From an uncultured Desulfosarcina sp. (GTDB lineage: Bacteria > Desulfobacterota > Desulfobacteria > Desulfobacterales > Desulfosarcinaceae): a stretch of 64,000 nt of DNA. The position numbers and the translations under genes are program-made. Every line of letters starts with the position of its first letter. Position 1 is the stretch's first letter. The stretch covers positions 1 through 64,000 of the forward strand of contig NZ_OY764191.1 in the NCBI RefSeq assembly GCF_963668215.1, in the 5' to 3' direction. Shown here one piece after another: positions 37,015 through 46,882 of the stretch. The notes beneath the pieces were generated by a model. That model saw only the letters and a program-made list of their open reading frames with translations. It did no database searches and was not told the DNA's origin.

Positions 37015-38061
37015 ATGAGGGGAGACCAGCTTTCACGGCAGTGGCGGATATTAAGGCGCCTCGAAGTGAGCAAAAATGGCCTGACAGCCAATCAGGTGGC
37101 CGACGAGGGAGGTGTGTCCCTGCGAACGGCCTATCGCGACATGGACGACCTTCAGGCGGCCGGCTTCCCCATTTACACAGAAAAAGAAGGCAAAATCACC
37201 CGCTGGCGTTTCATCGACAATTATAAATTCAACATCCCGGAGCCCTTTACCCTGACCGAACTGCTCTGCCTGCACCTCGGGGGCGACCTGCTCAAAGTCT
37301 TCAAAGGGACGGTCTTTCAGGAATCCCAGCAAAGCATCCTGGAAAAAATCCGCACCATGCTGCCTCCGGAAACCCTGGCCTACCTGAATCGCATCCGGGC
37401 CGCCTATCAGATGGGCGGCGGTCCCTGCAAGGACTACAGCTGTTTCAGCGGAGTCATCGATCAAATCAACCGGGCGGTTGCCGACCGAAAAACCGTGGAA
37501 TTCGGTTACTGGTCGCTGAAAAGCGACGAACGCACCACCCGCAAGGTCGATCCTTACAAAATCTGGTTTTACGACGGGACCATCTACATGATCGGTCACT
37601 GTCACCTGCGCAAGGATATCCGCACTTTTGTAATAGATCGAATCAACATGCTCCAGGTCCTGGAAGATTGTTTTAAAGTCTCCGAGCGGTTTTCTTTTGA
37701 CGATTACGTCAGGCATAGCTTCAAGGTGATGCAGGACGAGCTGTACGCAGTGACGGTGCGCATCAGTCCGTCCTGGTCGCGGTATATCGGCGAGAAAATC
37801 TGGCATCAGAGCCAGCGCATCCAGAAGCTCATCGACGGGGGCATCGAGATTAGCTTTCGGGTGGCGGGTCTGGATGAAATCCGGCGGTGGGTTTTGGGGC
37901 TTGGGCCGGAGGCGGTGGTTGTGGAACCGGAGGAACTGAAACAATCGGTGCGGCAAAGCCTGGAAGAGGCTCTATCGCAGTATCCATTCGCGGCTGTGGA
38001 AGGTGTTTCACCCATGGCTGCTGAAGATCAGATAAATTGGGCTCCGATTAGGCGAGGTTAA
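37015..38061 (+). CDS. WYL-domain transcriptional regulator
   Basis: 348 residues: N-terminal HTH (WRILRRLEVSKNGLTANQVA ... SLRTAYRDMDDLQAAGFPIY), a WYL-type ligand-binding domain (DRKTVEFGYWSLKSDERTTR ... DPYKIWFYDGTIYMIGHCH), and a WCX C-terminal extension. WYL regulators such as BrxR and CapW repress defence operons and sense nucleic acids or nucleotides, so this one, 23 bp upstream of mcrB, probably regulates the McrBC pair. ATG at 37015 is favoured over a GTG six bases upstream; AAAGGT precedes it. Confidence 0.9.
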   Translation: MRGDQLSRQWRILRRLEVSKNGLTANQVADEGGVSLRTAYRDMDDLQAAGFPIYTEKEGKITRWRFIDNYKFNIPEPFTLTELLCLHLGGDLLKVFKGTVFQESQQSILEKIRTMLPPETLAYLNRIRAAYQMGGGPCKDYSCFSGVIDQINRAVADRKTVEFGYWSLKSDERTTRKVDPYKIWFYDGTIYMIGHCHLRKDIRTFVIDRINMLQVLEDCFKVSERFSFDDYVRHSFKVMQDELYAVTVRISPSWSRYIGEKIWHQSQRIQKLIDGGIEISFRVAGLDEIRRWVLGLGPEAVVVEPEELKQSVRQSLEEALSQYPFAAVEGVSPMAAEDQINWAPIRRG

Positions 38062-38084
38062 ACCTTTCATTTCAGGAGTTGTAA

Positions 38085-40727
38085 ATGTTTTCATGGATAC
38101 CGATTTATATAGAACTTGCAGAAAAAATTGTAGTTTTGAAAAGTAGCCCAGAAAAACTTATCCATATCGTTAAAGATATGAAAAAAAATGGGCTCCTGAC
38201 AATCAGCCTGACGGATCATTTGGCTGATGGATCGGAGATGGAACTATCTGCTCTGGATCCTTTTACCTTTTTTGCGATGTTCAATCGGGGAATAACACAT
38301 AAAAATCGAATCGCTATTTTAGAATATCTAAAAAATCATTTCGATCTTAAGGCAGATGTCCCTTCCGATTTCGATGGAATTCCAGTAGTCCAAAACACAG
38401 CTTCTTGGTTTTTTGGTAATGCTCCGAATAGAAAGGAAGACGATATTGAATTGCTTTGGCGCCTTGCTGAACAGGCGGTTTCGCAAGAGAATTTGGATCC
38501 CACGTTGTTCGACAAATGTCTAAATGTTTGGGGCGTCGGGCTGGCAAAGTTGACAGTAGGTCTATTCTGGCTCAAACCTGATAAATTCATGCCATTAGAT
38601 AAGTTGAGCCTCTCTTACTTCAACAAGAGAAATTATGATATCAACATTTCCGACCACAACGGCTACCAGGAATTCCTTAAAAGAATCGTAACTATTGGTA
38701 AATCCTACAAAGAGCTTTCTCTAGAAGCCTACCAAGAAGAGACATCTGATGATAATGGCCAAAAAATTGGGGAACCACTGGTGGAGTCCCTTCGCAAAAG
38801 ATCAGATTTTAAAGAATTTAAAAGCATTCACTATGAGCCAAAGGTTGAACGTGAGAAGAAAGCTTGGGATCTCATAAGACAGTATCGGGGGGCTTATTCA
38901 AAAGAAGCATTAAATGAAATTTTCGATACGGTGGACATTGGACCAACTAACAATCGTTGGTTCGGATCATTAATTGCCCAACCGAACCGAAATCTAATTT
39001 TTGAAACACCGACTGAAACGATAAACCATTGGATTGAGCAACTTCTTTTCACAGATCAACCCGTTGAAAAGTCTTTGGACTATTGCCTCGGCAAAGGAAA
39101 GATCAAGGGGGCCAGCAAAGGATTAGCTACGCTGTTCCTATATCTCAAATCCCCACAAGAAGATGTTGTGTGGGTGCCGGCAACAGAACGGGGTCTGGCC
39201 GTTTTGGGCCGACTAAAAATTAAAAAGAACCTATCGAGCGGCGAGCAATACCTACACTTCAGGAACGCAGCAGTTCAATTCCGAAAAGACTTTGAAGTCG
39301 ACGGTCACGAACTTGATTGGTACCTATCATATTTTGGGAATCAGCAGAAAAAGGATCCGATTGAAAAAAGCGACTCACGTTATTGGACATACTCTCCAGG
39401 AAAAGGATCCAAATTTTGGGAGAACCACTATGCAAACGGTATCATGACGATAGGATGGGATTACATCGGCGATGTAAGCCATATAGAAAACACGGAAGTG
39501 ATTCGAGCGAAAATACAAGCCAAAAACGGTGATACCAAATCCCACAAAAATGACGTCCTTGCATGCTGGGACTTTGGGTACACCATAAAACCGGGTGATG
39601 TCATCTTCGCCAAAAAGGGGAAAAGTAAGTTACTTGGATATGGCATTGTTCAGTCTGATTATTTTTTCGATGATGACCGACCTGAGCACAAGCACGTGAG
39701 AAAGGTGAATTGGATTAAGAAAGGTGTTTGGGATACTTCTGATAAGCAGGTAGCTCTAAAGACACTGACCGATATTACGACGTATCCTGATTTTGTAAAG
39801 CACCTGCAAAGTTTGATGGATGCAACACCCCCTCCCACAGATCCTCTTCCCATTTATGACAAAGAGAAGGAATTGAACAATCTTTTTTTGGATGAGGCCA
39901 AGTTCGATCGGATCATCGATATTTTGAAATCTAAAAAGAATCTTGTCCTCCAAGGGCCTCCCGGAGTGGGCAAGACATTCATCGCACGTCACCTCGCCTA
40001 TGCGCTGATGGGAGTTGTTGATAAGGACCGTGTGGCCATGATTCAGTTCCATCAGTCCTATTCCTATGAAGACTTCATGCAGGGCTTCAGGCCCAACAGT
40101 GAAGGACGGTTCGATCTGAAAAATGGTGTCTTCTATGAATTTTGCCGCAAAGCACAGCAAAAACCGGCCGATCCCCATATTTTCGTCATCGATGAAATCA
40201 ATCGCGGGAACCTCAGCAAGATTTTCGGTGAAATGTTCATGCTGGTAGAGGGGGATAAAAGAGGACCGGATTTTGCCATGCCCCTGACATATGCCCAGGA
40301 CTTAGGCGATACCTTCTATATTCCCGAAAACGTCTATATCATCGGAACAATGAATACGGCCGACCGGTCCCTTGCCATGGTGGACTATGCTTTAAGGAGG
40401 CGCTTCGGGTTCATTACCCTGAAACCGGGCTTCGAAAGCGAGAAGTTCAGAGGGTATCTAATCAACAATGGTGTCGATGCTCTGATCGTGGACAAGGTCA
40501 TCGAAAGGATGATGCAGCTAAACAATCGAATTGCCGAGGACCACAAGAATCTTGGCCGCGGTTATTGTATCGGGCACAGCTATTTTTGCCCGGCAAACAG
40601 CAACCAAAGCTATGACAATGCCTGGTACGAGAATGTAATCCGTACGGAAATCGAACCGTTGCTCGAGGAATACTGGTTCGATGATCCGGATAAAGTTCAA
40701 AAACGTGTTGAGCTTCTGCTGGCATGA
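38085..40727 (+). CDS. mcrB: McrB-type NTPase with EVE domain
   Basis: 880-residue motor subunit of a type IV (modified-DNA) restriction system. N-terminal half: helical domain of unknown role (residues about 1-250), then an EVE/PUA-like reader (about 430-550, FWENHYANGIMTIGWDYIGD ... KPGDVIFAKKGKSKLLGYGI) that probably recognises modified bases. C-terminal half: AAA+ domain with Walker A GPPGVGKT (about 623), Walker B FVIDEINRGN (about 700), and the McrB GTPase signature GTMNTADRS (about 754). AGGAG precedes the ATG. Coupled to mcrC by ATGA. Confidence 0.92.
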   Translation: MFSWIPIYIELAEKIVVLKSSPEKLIHIVKDMKKNGLLTISLTDHLADGSEMELSALDPFTFFAMFNRGITHKNRIAILEYLKNHFDLKADVPSDFDGIPVVQNTASWFFGNAPNRKEDDIELLWRLAEQAVSQENLDPTLFDKCLNVWGVGLAKLTVGLFWLKPDKFMPLDKLSLSYFNKRNYDINISDHNGYQEFLKRIVTIGKSYKELSLEAYQEETSDDNGQKIGEPLVESLRKRSDFKEFKSIHYEPKVEREKKAWDLIRQYRGAYSKEALNEIFDTVDIGPTNNRWFGSLIAQPNRNLIFETPTETINHWIEQLLFTDQPVEKSLDYCLGKGKIKGASKGLATLFLYLKSPQEDVVWVPATERGLAVLGRLKIKKNLSSGEQYLHFRNAAVQFRKDFEVDGHELDWYLSYFGNQQKKDPIEKSDSRYWTYSPGKGSKFWENHYANGIMTIGWDYIGDVSHIENTEVIRAKIQAKNGDTKSHKNDVLACWDFGYTIKPGDVIFAKKGKSKLLGYGIVQSDYFFDDDRPEHKHVRKVNWIKKGVWDTSDKQVALKTLTDITTYPDFVKHLQSLMDATPPPTDPLPIYDKEKELNNLFLDEAKFDRIIDILKSKKNLVLQGPPGVGKTFIARHLAYALMGVVDKDRVAMIQFHQSYSYEDFMQGFRPNSEGRFDLKNGVFYEFCRKAQQKPADPHIFVIDEINRGNLSKIFGEMFMLVEGDKRGPDFAMPLTYAQDLGDTFYIPENVYIIGTMNTADRSLAMVDYALRRRFGFITLKPGFESEKFRGYLINNGVDALIVDKVIERMMQLNNRIAEDHKNLGRGYCIGHSYFCPANSNQSYDNAWYENVIRTEIEPLLEEYWFDDPDKVQKRVELLLA

Positions 40728-41803
40728 TCAAAGACCGCAAAATACCCATCCAGAACATCTATTACCTGCTCTGCTATGCCTGGAACCGGTTGGAAGAGCG
40801 GGATATGATCGATGTTTCCGGAATCGACAGCACCAGTCTTGTTGATCTGTTTGCAAAGGTGCTTTGTGGTGGTGTCGAGCACCTTTTGCGCAGGGGGCTG
40901 GATCGAGGTTACGTTGATTTTTCCGAGGATACACGATGTCTCAGAGGGAAGCTGCTCTTCAGCCCCACCGTCAAGCGCAATCTGCTCAATAAGGCAACTG
41001 TACACTGCGAGTTCGATGAACTGAGCCACAATATTCTGCACAATCGGATTTTAAAAACAACGATGCTTTCCATGATTCGGGTGGAAAGCCTTGATGTCCA
41101 ATTAAAGGACAGGCTGGTCGGACTATCTCGCCGTTTTAAAGAAGTCGATGCCATTGAATTGTCGTATGGCGTATTCAGCCGCGTTCAGCTTCATCGCAAT
41201 AACGCCTTTTATGATTTTCTGCTTAAAATCTGTGAGTTGGTGTTTGACAACCTGTTGGCTTCCGAATCACCGGGGAAAAGCAAATTCAGGGACTTTTTCC
41301 AGGACGATGAAAAGCGAATGGCCGCACTGTTTGAGGACTTCGTCCGTAATTTTTATCGGTTGGAAACAATAGGGTTAAGGGTGAGCCGTGAGGATATCCT
41401 TTGGCAGGCGGAAGCCATCGACGAAGTATCTCAGGTTTATTTGCCGAAGATGATCACAGACATTTCCATCGAAGGACATGGATTCAAGGTTGTCATCGAT
41501 ACCAAGTTTTACAAAGAAGCGCTGGCATCCCACTATGACACGGAGAAAATCCGATCTCAGCATTTTTTTCAGATTTTTGCTTACCTCAAGAACCTGGAGA
41601 AGAAAGGCGGCGTCAACACCAATTGCACAGGAGTTTTACTGTACCCCACCATGCAAAAAGAGTTGTGCCTGAATTACACAGTGGATAGTCACAAGGTAAT
41701 GATCCACACCATCAACTTGAATCAGGATTGGCAATCGATCGATAAGGATCTGAAGGAACTTTTAGATTTGGCGCGGCCGAGTGCACTACAAAAGAAGCAA
41801 TAG
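40724..41803 (+). CDS. mcrC: McrC-type nuclease subunit
   Basis: 359-residue partner of McrB. The N-terminal part (IPIQNIYYLLCYAWNRLEE) is the McrC binding domain; the C-terminal PD-(D/E)xK nuclease shows the active-site strand KMITDISIEGHGFKVVIDTKF (Asp, then Asp-x-Lys). The start overlaps the mcrB stop by four bases. With the EVE-McrB it forms a complete-looking modification-dependent restriction enzyme. Confidence 0.92.
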   Translation: MIKDRKIPIQNIYYLLCYAWNRLEERDMIDVSGIDSTSLVDLFAKVLCGGVEHLLRRGLDRGYVDFSEDTRCLRGKLLFSPTVKRNLLNKATVHCEFDELSHNILHNRILKTTMLSMIRVESLDVQLKDRLVGLSRRFKEVDAIELSYGVFSRVQLHRNNAFYDFLLKICELVFDNLLASESPGKSKFRDFFQDDEKRMAALFEDFVRNFYRLETIGLRVSREDILWQAEAIDEVSQVYLPKMITDISIEGHGFKVVIDTKFYKEALASHYDTEKIRSQHFFQIFAYLKNLEKKGGVNTNCTGVLLYPTMQKELCLNYTVDSHKVMIHTINLNQDWQSIDKDLKELLDLARPSALQKKQ

Positions 41804-41835
41804 ATCAACATGCAATAGGGTTAAAATTATGCCGA

Positions 41836-42105
41836 TTGATTTATCCGGATACAATCAGGAAAGTAATCATTTGGGGGTTCGTGATGCTCGTTGCGATTCC
41901 CTTCGGGTGTTATTACGGAGTTATCTATTGGGATAACGGTATTGCCGCGGCGGTTGTGGGATTCGTAATCGGTGCTGTTTTAACACTGTTAGGACTTGTT
42001 TTTGTTGGCCATACGTCAAATATCTTCGGTGTGTTGGCAGGAGAACGAAGCGCCAGTTTTTCAAAACGCGAACAGCTTGAATCGGATAACCTTCGCCACA
42101 ATTAA
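41836..42105 (+). CDS. Small two-helix membrane protein
   Basis: 89 residues from a TTG start, with two hydrophobic helices (IIWGFVMLVAIPFGCYYGVI and AAAVVGFVIGAVLTLLGLVF) and a short charged tail. A better ribosome site (GGGGG) precedes the ATG at 41884, which would give 73 residues but shorten the first helix. It lies between mcrC and the SF1 helicase gene and could belong to either. Function unknown. Confidence 0.5.
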   Translation: MIYPDTIRKVIIWGFVMLVAIPFGCYYGVIYWDNGIAAAVVGFVIGAVLTLLGLVFVGHTSNIFGVLAGERSASFSKREQLESDNLRHN

Positions 42106-42128
42106 TAATTGACGGCAAATAACTCGGT

Positions 42129-44331
42129 ATGGAACAAGTAGAGAAAACCTTTCCAGAACTTCGTGAACAGGTATTGATGCGCTTAAATAAAGCAGGCCGG
42201 CCGTTAACGACAAGGGAACTCGGTTCTCGTTTGCGTGCTGCAAGAATGCGAATCCCAGATTATCAGATAGCTGCTCAGCTATCTATCCTTCTTAAGGAAG
42301 AGTCTGTGTCACTTGAGGGGAATCGTTGGCGCTTTATACATCAATCAGGAATAGAGTCTCAAGATGTCGCTATCTCCTTACCTATATTGTCATCAGATAC
42401 AAATGAACAGCTTGGCTGGCGAAGAACTCAGCTGGAAGACCGAGAAAATGACCCTTCTGAACCTTCTGAACCAGAAACTACAGAGCCTGAAGAAACAGAT
42501 GGGGGGGCAGAGGCTGCTTGGTTGAATTTAACTGCGCGTTGGGCTCTGTTTAGAAAGCTTGTAGCTTACTATCGTCAGTGTATCAGGAATGAAGAGGGTG
42601 CAGATGCTTCGGCCTATCAGAACCAACTCGGTGAACGATTTATCTATCTCAGAAAAGTCGGGCATTGGCACCCTTGGCCGGGGACTCCCTGGCAATCCTC
42701 TATTCCGCTTGGGGATCACCTTGCGGGCCTTTTAAGATGTTTGCCTGGTCCTACAGATGAGGACACTCTGGTCGTTGGCTATCCGATTCATGGATACTTC
42801 AAAGAACGTCCAGGAGAGCCTCCCATTAGCGTCATTCGCCCAATTTTTTATTTTCCTGTCGAATATACGATCAATCTAAACAACCTTTTGGTTCGAAATA
42901 ATAACCCCAAACTGGAAATAAATTTCAACTGGCTGGAATATGCTTTTAGTAGGCGGCGGGAAAGCCAAGGGAGTTTTTTATCGGCCTGTGGATTCATTAA
43001 CCGGTCACGGCCCAATGATGAAGTGCCAGGGTTGGAACTGGGAGAGACCTCACCAAATCTTCAAAGCTTGAGTTCGGCATTAAAATCGTTCATGCCGGAT
43101 AAAATCTTCGAACCTCTAAATATCGACTCTGTTACTGATATTCCCCTGAATGAACCCTTTAACACGGGCATATATAACAGAGCTGTTTTAATGGTGGCAA
43201 AAAAAACACGCTTTTCGGTCACCTTGCTCAAAGAGCTTGCAGCCATTGAAAAGGCTCCGGATGAAGTCTTAGATCAAACCGCCTTGAGGATGCTATTCTC
43301 CAAGAATGACCAGCCTCGTCAATCTCCTGACAATTTTATTCACGAAGAATTGGTTATCGATACCACCCGACTGAATGCGGAACAGCGGTGGGCTGTGGCG
43401 TCATTGATAAACCAACCGCTTACAGTCGTGACAGGTCCGCCGGGAACCGGGAAAAGCCAAGTTGTATCAGCCGCGGCGACGAACGCCAGACTTCATAACC
43501 AAACCGTACTTTTCGCAAGCCGGAACCACAAGGCCATAGACGCTGTTTACAACCGCCTGATAGACGATGATGGTCGTCCTTTGATAGTGCGAACCAACTC
43601 AAAAGATGATCCGAATCTCAATTACACTTTTTATAAAGCTATAAAAGACTTGCTCCGGGACCAACCAAATCCAGATGGAGCAAAGCGAATTTCCTTTCTT
43701 AGGGAAGAAATCTCTCAGCTTCTTGTGAAAAGAGGTGAATCAGCAAGAGTTGCAAGACAATGGGCGAAGATTGGAACTGAACTGGGGGAAATAGAAGAGC
43801 GCATGGGCTATTTAAGCTGTGAGTTTCCGGACGGAATGGCCTCATTCCTGGATTTTAACCCCTCTTTATTTCCACAGCGGAATTTTAAGCGCATCTCTAA
43901 AATTGCTAAAAATATGGCTCAAGAGAGTAACCCTCAAACATTCAGACGAAGATTCAGCAGGTTTTGGCGTTGTTGGATGCTCATGCCATGGTATCGCTTG
44001 GCTATAAAGCGTTTAAAAGCGATCCCGGGGAGTCCAAAATTACCGCCGTGGCCAACTCCAGAGGGATTAGGAACCGTATTTCAAGATTTCCTACTGCTTG
44101 AGAAGGCAGCTGAATACGCTCAGTTGAGAATTAGTTCTAAGTCGATTGAAGAAAAGTCACGGGAGCTTCCTCCTTTGGAAGATTTGACGGTTTCGCTTGC
44201 AGATGTGACGGAACGGCTAAAAAAAACCGCACATCAGGCCATGCAACTCGATTTGGATAGCCGCCGCGGCCTCCCTGAAGATGCCAATCGCGAAGAGTTG
44301 ATGGGGTTGAACGCGGCCTTGTTGGCTAAAC
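42129..44331 (+). pseudogene. SF1 (DNA2/Upf1-like) helicase, 5' part, interrupted by IS481
   Basis: First gene of the CoCoNuT-like operon; resembles CnuH. This part encodes about 734 residues: an N-terminal winged-helix-like region (LTTRELGSRLRAARMRIPDY), an acidic linker (PSEPSEPETTEPEETD), a middle domain, and the SF1 Walker A VVTGPPGTGKSQVVSAAA near residue 434 with motif Ia FASRNHKAIDAV. A helical stalk follows. The frame is cut by the IS and stops at TAG inside it (44334). With the IS and one 7-bp duplicate removed it continues in frame into 45540. Before disruption the gene would encode about 1,180 residues. Confidence 0.88.
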
Positions 44332-45532
44332 TGTAGAAGTTCAGATTTGATCTGACAGTTACCGATTCTGAGAAGGTGTCTGTCAGGTCAAGTTCAGGCT
44401 ATTTTTTTCTCTTCCCAGAGTCGTTTGCCATCTTCAAGGGTTTCCATCGGGGTTCTGCCGCAGCACATTTTCCCCTGATGGGTTCGCTCATGATTGTACT
44501 GTTCAAGCCACAGGTCAAGATCAAACTGAAGCGTTTCGATATCCCGATAAATCTTCTTTCTGAAGGTCACCTGATAAAATTCCTGTAGCATGGTTTTGTG
44601 GAAGCGTTCGCAGATACCGTTGGTTTGCGGCGATCTGGCCTTGGTCTTGGTGTGTTCGATGTCGTTAATAGCCAGATACAATTGATAATCGTGGGTTTCA
44701 GCTTTGCCGCAATACTCGGTACCCCTGTCGGTTAAGACGCGAAGCAGCGGCAACTCATGCTTTTCATAAAAGGGCAGCACCTTATCATTGAGCAAATCGG
44801 CAGCAGTGATCGGCGTCTTGGTGGTATAGAGTTTGGCAAAACCGACCTTGGCATACGTATCGATAAAGGTTTGCTGATAGATCCTGCCCACGCCCTTAAG
44901 GGTTCCGACATAAAAGGTATCCTGTGATCCCAGATAACCTGGATGAGCCGTCTCGATCTCCCCAGCAGCGATGTCGTCTTGCTTTTTCCGTTCTAATGCC
45001 TGGACCTGGCTTTCGGTAAGAATCAGATTCTCCTTGGCCATTTTGTCCTCAAGGGCCTTGAGCCGGTCTTTAAAGCGAGCCAATTGGTGACGCAGCCATA
45101 CACACCGGACACCACTGGGGGAAATGAACACGCCCCGCTTACGCAATTCGTTGCTGGCACGCACTTGGCCAAAGGCCGGTTGTTCAACGGCATAGGCTAC
45201 GACAGCAGCCTCGGTTATTTCGTCTGTGCGGTTTTTAATATTGGGTTTGCGGCGGTTTTGATCGACGAGGGCATCGACGCCGCCTTGTTCAACGGCATTT
45301 TGATAGCGGTAAAAGGTGTCACGGGAAAGCCCCATGATCCGGCAGGCTTTGGATACGTTGCCCAGTTCCTCGGCCAGGTTCAACAATCCGATCTTGTGTT
45401 TGATGACGGTTTTGGTACCATTCAGCATGAGGGTTACCTCCTATGGTTTTGGTGGTTTGGTTGCCACCTTCATCAAAACCGGTAACCCTCACTTTTTCAA
45501 GTGCGTTGTCAGATCAAATCGAAACTAATCCA
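44332..45532 (-). mobile_element. IS481-family element, copy 2
   Basis: 1201 bp with the same TG...CA ends as copy 1 but inverted. It is flanked by a perfect 7-bp direct repeat GCTAAAC (44325-44331 and 45533-45539), the target duplication of a clean insertion. IS length plus duplication (1208 bp) breaks the helicase frame; removing them restores it. The element therefore inserted here independently of copy 1. Confidence 0.96.
44394..45428 (-). CDS. IS481-family transposase (copy 2)
   Basis: 344 residues, identical to the copy 1 transposase apart from Ile for Val in the GEIETAHPG stretch. The HTH and DDE core are intact, so it is likely active and could explain the recent insertion. The transposase start region faces the 3' half of the helicase gene. 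Confidence 0.96.
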   Translation of the reverse strand: MLNGTKTVIKHKIGLLNLAEELGNVSKACRIMGLSRDTFYRYQNAVEQGGVDALVDQNRRKPNIKNRTDEITEAAVVAYAVEQPAFGQVRASNELRKRGVFISPSGVRCVWLRHQLARFKDRLKALEDKMAKENLILTESQVQALERKKQDDIAAGEIETAHPGYLGSQDTFYVGTLKGVGRIYQQTFIDTYAKVGFAKLYTTKTPITAADLLNDKVLPFYEKHELPLLRVLTDRGTEYCGKAETHDYQLYLAINDIEHTKTKARSPQTNGICERFHKTMLQEFYQVTFRKKIYRDIETLQFDLDLWLEQYNHERTHQGKMCCGRTPMETLEDGKRLWEEKKIA

Positions 45533-46882
45533 GCTAAACAAACTGGTTTGGACGAAGGTCGTATACGTTCAAAAGCAGTCAAGGTACTCAAGGACCGTAT
45601 ATCATATGTTTTGTCCAGATTACCATGCTGGGCTGTAACCAATTTATCTGCTGGTTCGCGCCTTCCTCTGATCGCTGGAATGTTTGACTTGGTCATTGTT
45701 GATGAGGCCAGTCAGTCGGACATCCCCTCAGCAATACCATTGCTCTTCCGAGCTCGCAGAGCAGGGGTTGTTGGCGACCCATTTCAATTGACCCACTGTT
45801 CAAAGCTGTCCACGGCAAAGGACACTCTCCTGCGTCGCGAGGTGGGGATTCAGCGAATTGAGGATGTCCGCTATACCTATTCGGAACACTCTTTATTCGA
45901 CCTGTTTGCTGGCACCAATGGAGTTGTGCCTGTCTTTTTAAGCGAAACTTATCGCAGTAACACCGAGATCGCCGGATATTCAAACAGTATCTTCTACAAT
46001 GGGCGGCTTAGGGTCGCGACGGATTTATCCGGCCTCAAAGTGCCTGATGGTTTCAAGGCTGGCATACATTGGACAGACATAGTAGGGGGAGTGAAAAGTG
46101 CGGGAGGTAGTGGGTGTTTCTGTCAAGAGGAAGTTAAAGCCGTCACCCATATCGTCCGCGAGATGCTCATCGATAACAACTACAGGGGAACATTGGGTAT
46201 TGTTACCCCATTTCGCCAACAGGCAAACCGTATACGTGACACCCTTCATGAATCCGATATGGATTTGTATCGCCGCCTTGAAATAGCCGATGTCCACGTT
46301 GACACAGCCCATGGCTTTCAGGGGGATGAGCGCGATGTCATCATTTTCAGCCTTTGTGCTGGACCAGAGATGCCCATCGGCTCCAGAGGTTTTTTAAGGG
46401 AGAACGCAAACTTGTTCAATGTTGCCGCTAGCCGTGCCAGGGCTGTCTTGCATATTGTTGGCAATCATGAATGGGCCAGAAAATCTAAGATTCGCCATGT
46501 AGAACGACTGACAGTCGAGCCGACGATGAACAGTCAACCTATTAGGCAGAGTCCTTGGCATCCGCACGAGTCACCATATGAAAAAATGTTTTTTGATGAA
46601 TTAAAGTCTGCCGGGCTTGAACCTCGGCCACAGTTCCCGGTTAGAAGTCGACGATTGGACATGGCACTCATTAGGAAGGGTGACTCACCTATTAAGTTGG
46701 ATATCGAGGTGGATGGTGATTGTCACCGCAATTCCGATGGAACACGGAAAATTGATGACACTTGGCGGGACATTCAACTCCAAGCGATGGGTTGGAAAGT
46801 CCTTCGTTTTTGGACCTATAAATTGCGTGAAGATATGCCGGGATGCGTAAAAACCGTTCTCAATGCGTGGGGTATAAAATGA
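45533..46882 (+). pseudogene. SF1 helicase, 3' part, with C-terminal nuclease-like domain
   Basis: Continuation of the interrupted helicase. It carries Walker B/motif II DLVIVDEASQSDIPSA, motif III GVVGDPFQLTH, motif V/VI regions (VDTAHGFQGDERDVIIFSLC and NVAASRARAVLHIVG), then a C-terminal Vsr/DUF559-like nuclease domain (PSYEKMFFDEL-like start, LDIEVDGDCHRNSDG, GWKVLRFWTYKLRED). An ATG inside the IS at 45443 opens the same frame, so a fragment with foreign N-terminal residues could be made. The stop overlaps the coiled-coil gene (ATGA). Confidence 0.88.

Noticed and set aside
30664..45532. Two inverted IS481 copies bracketing 12.5 kb as a composite transposon
   Set aside because: Copy 2 has its own 7-bp target duplication inside the helicase gene, so it inserted alone; the outer ends share no duplication.
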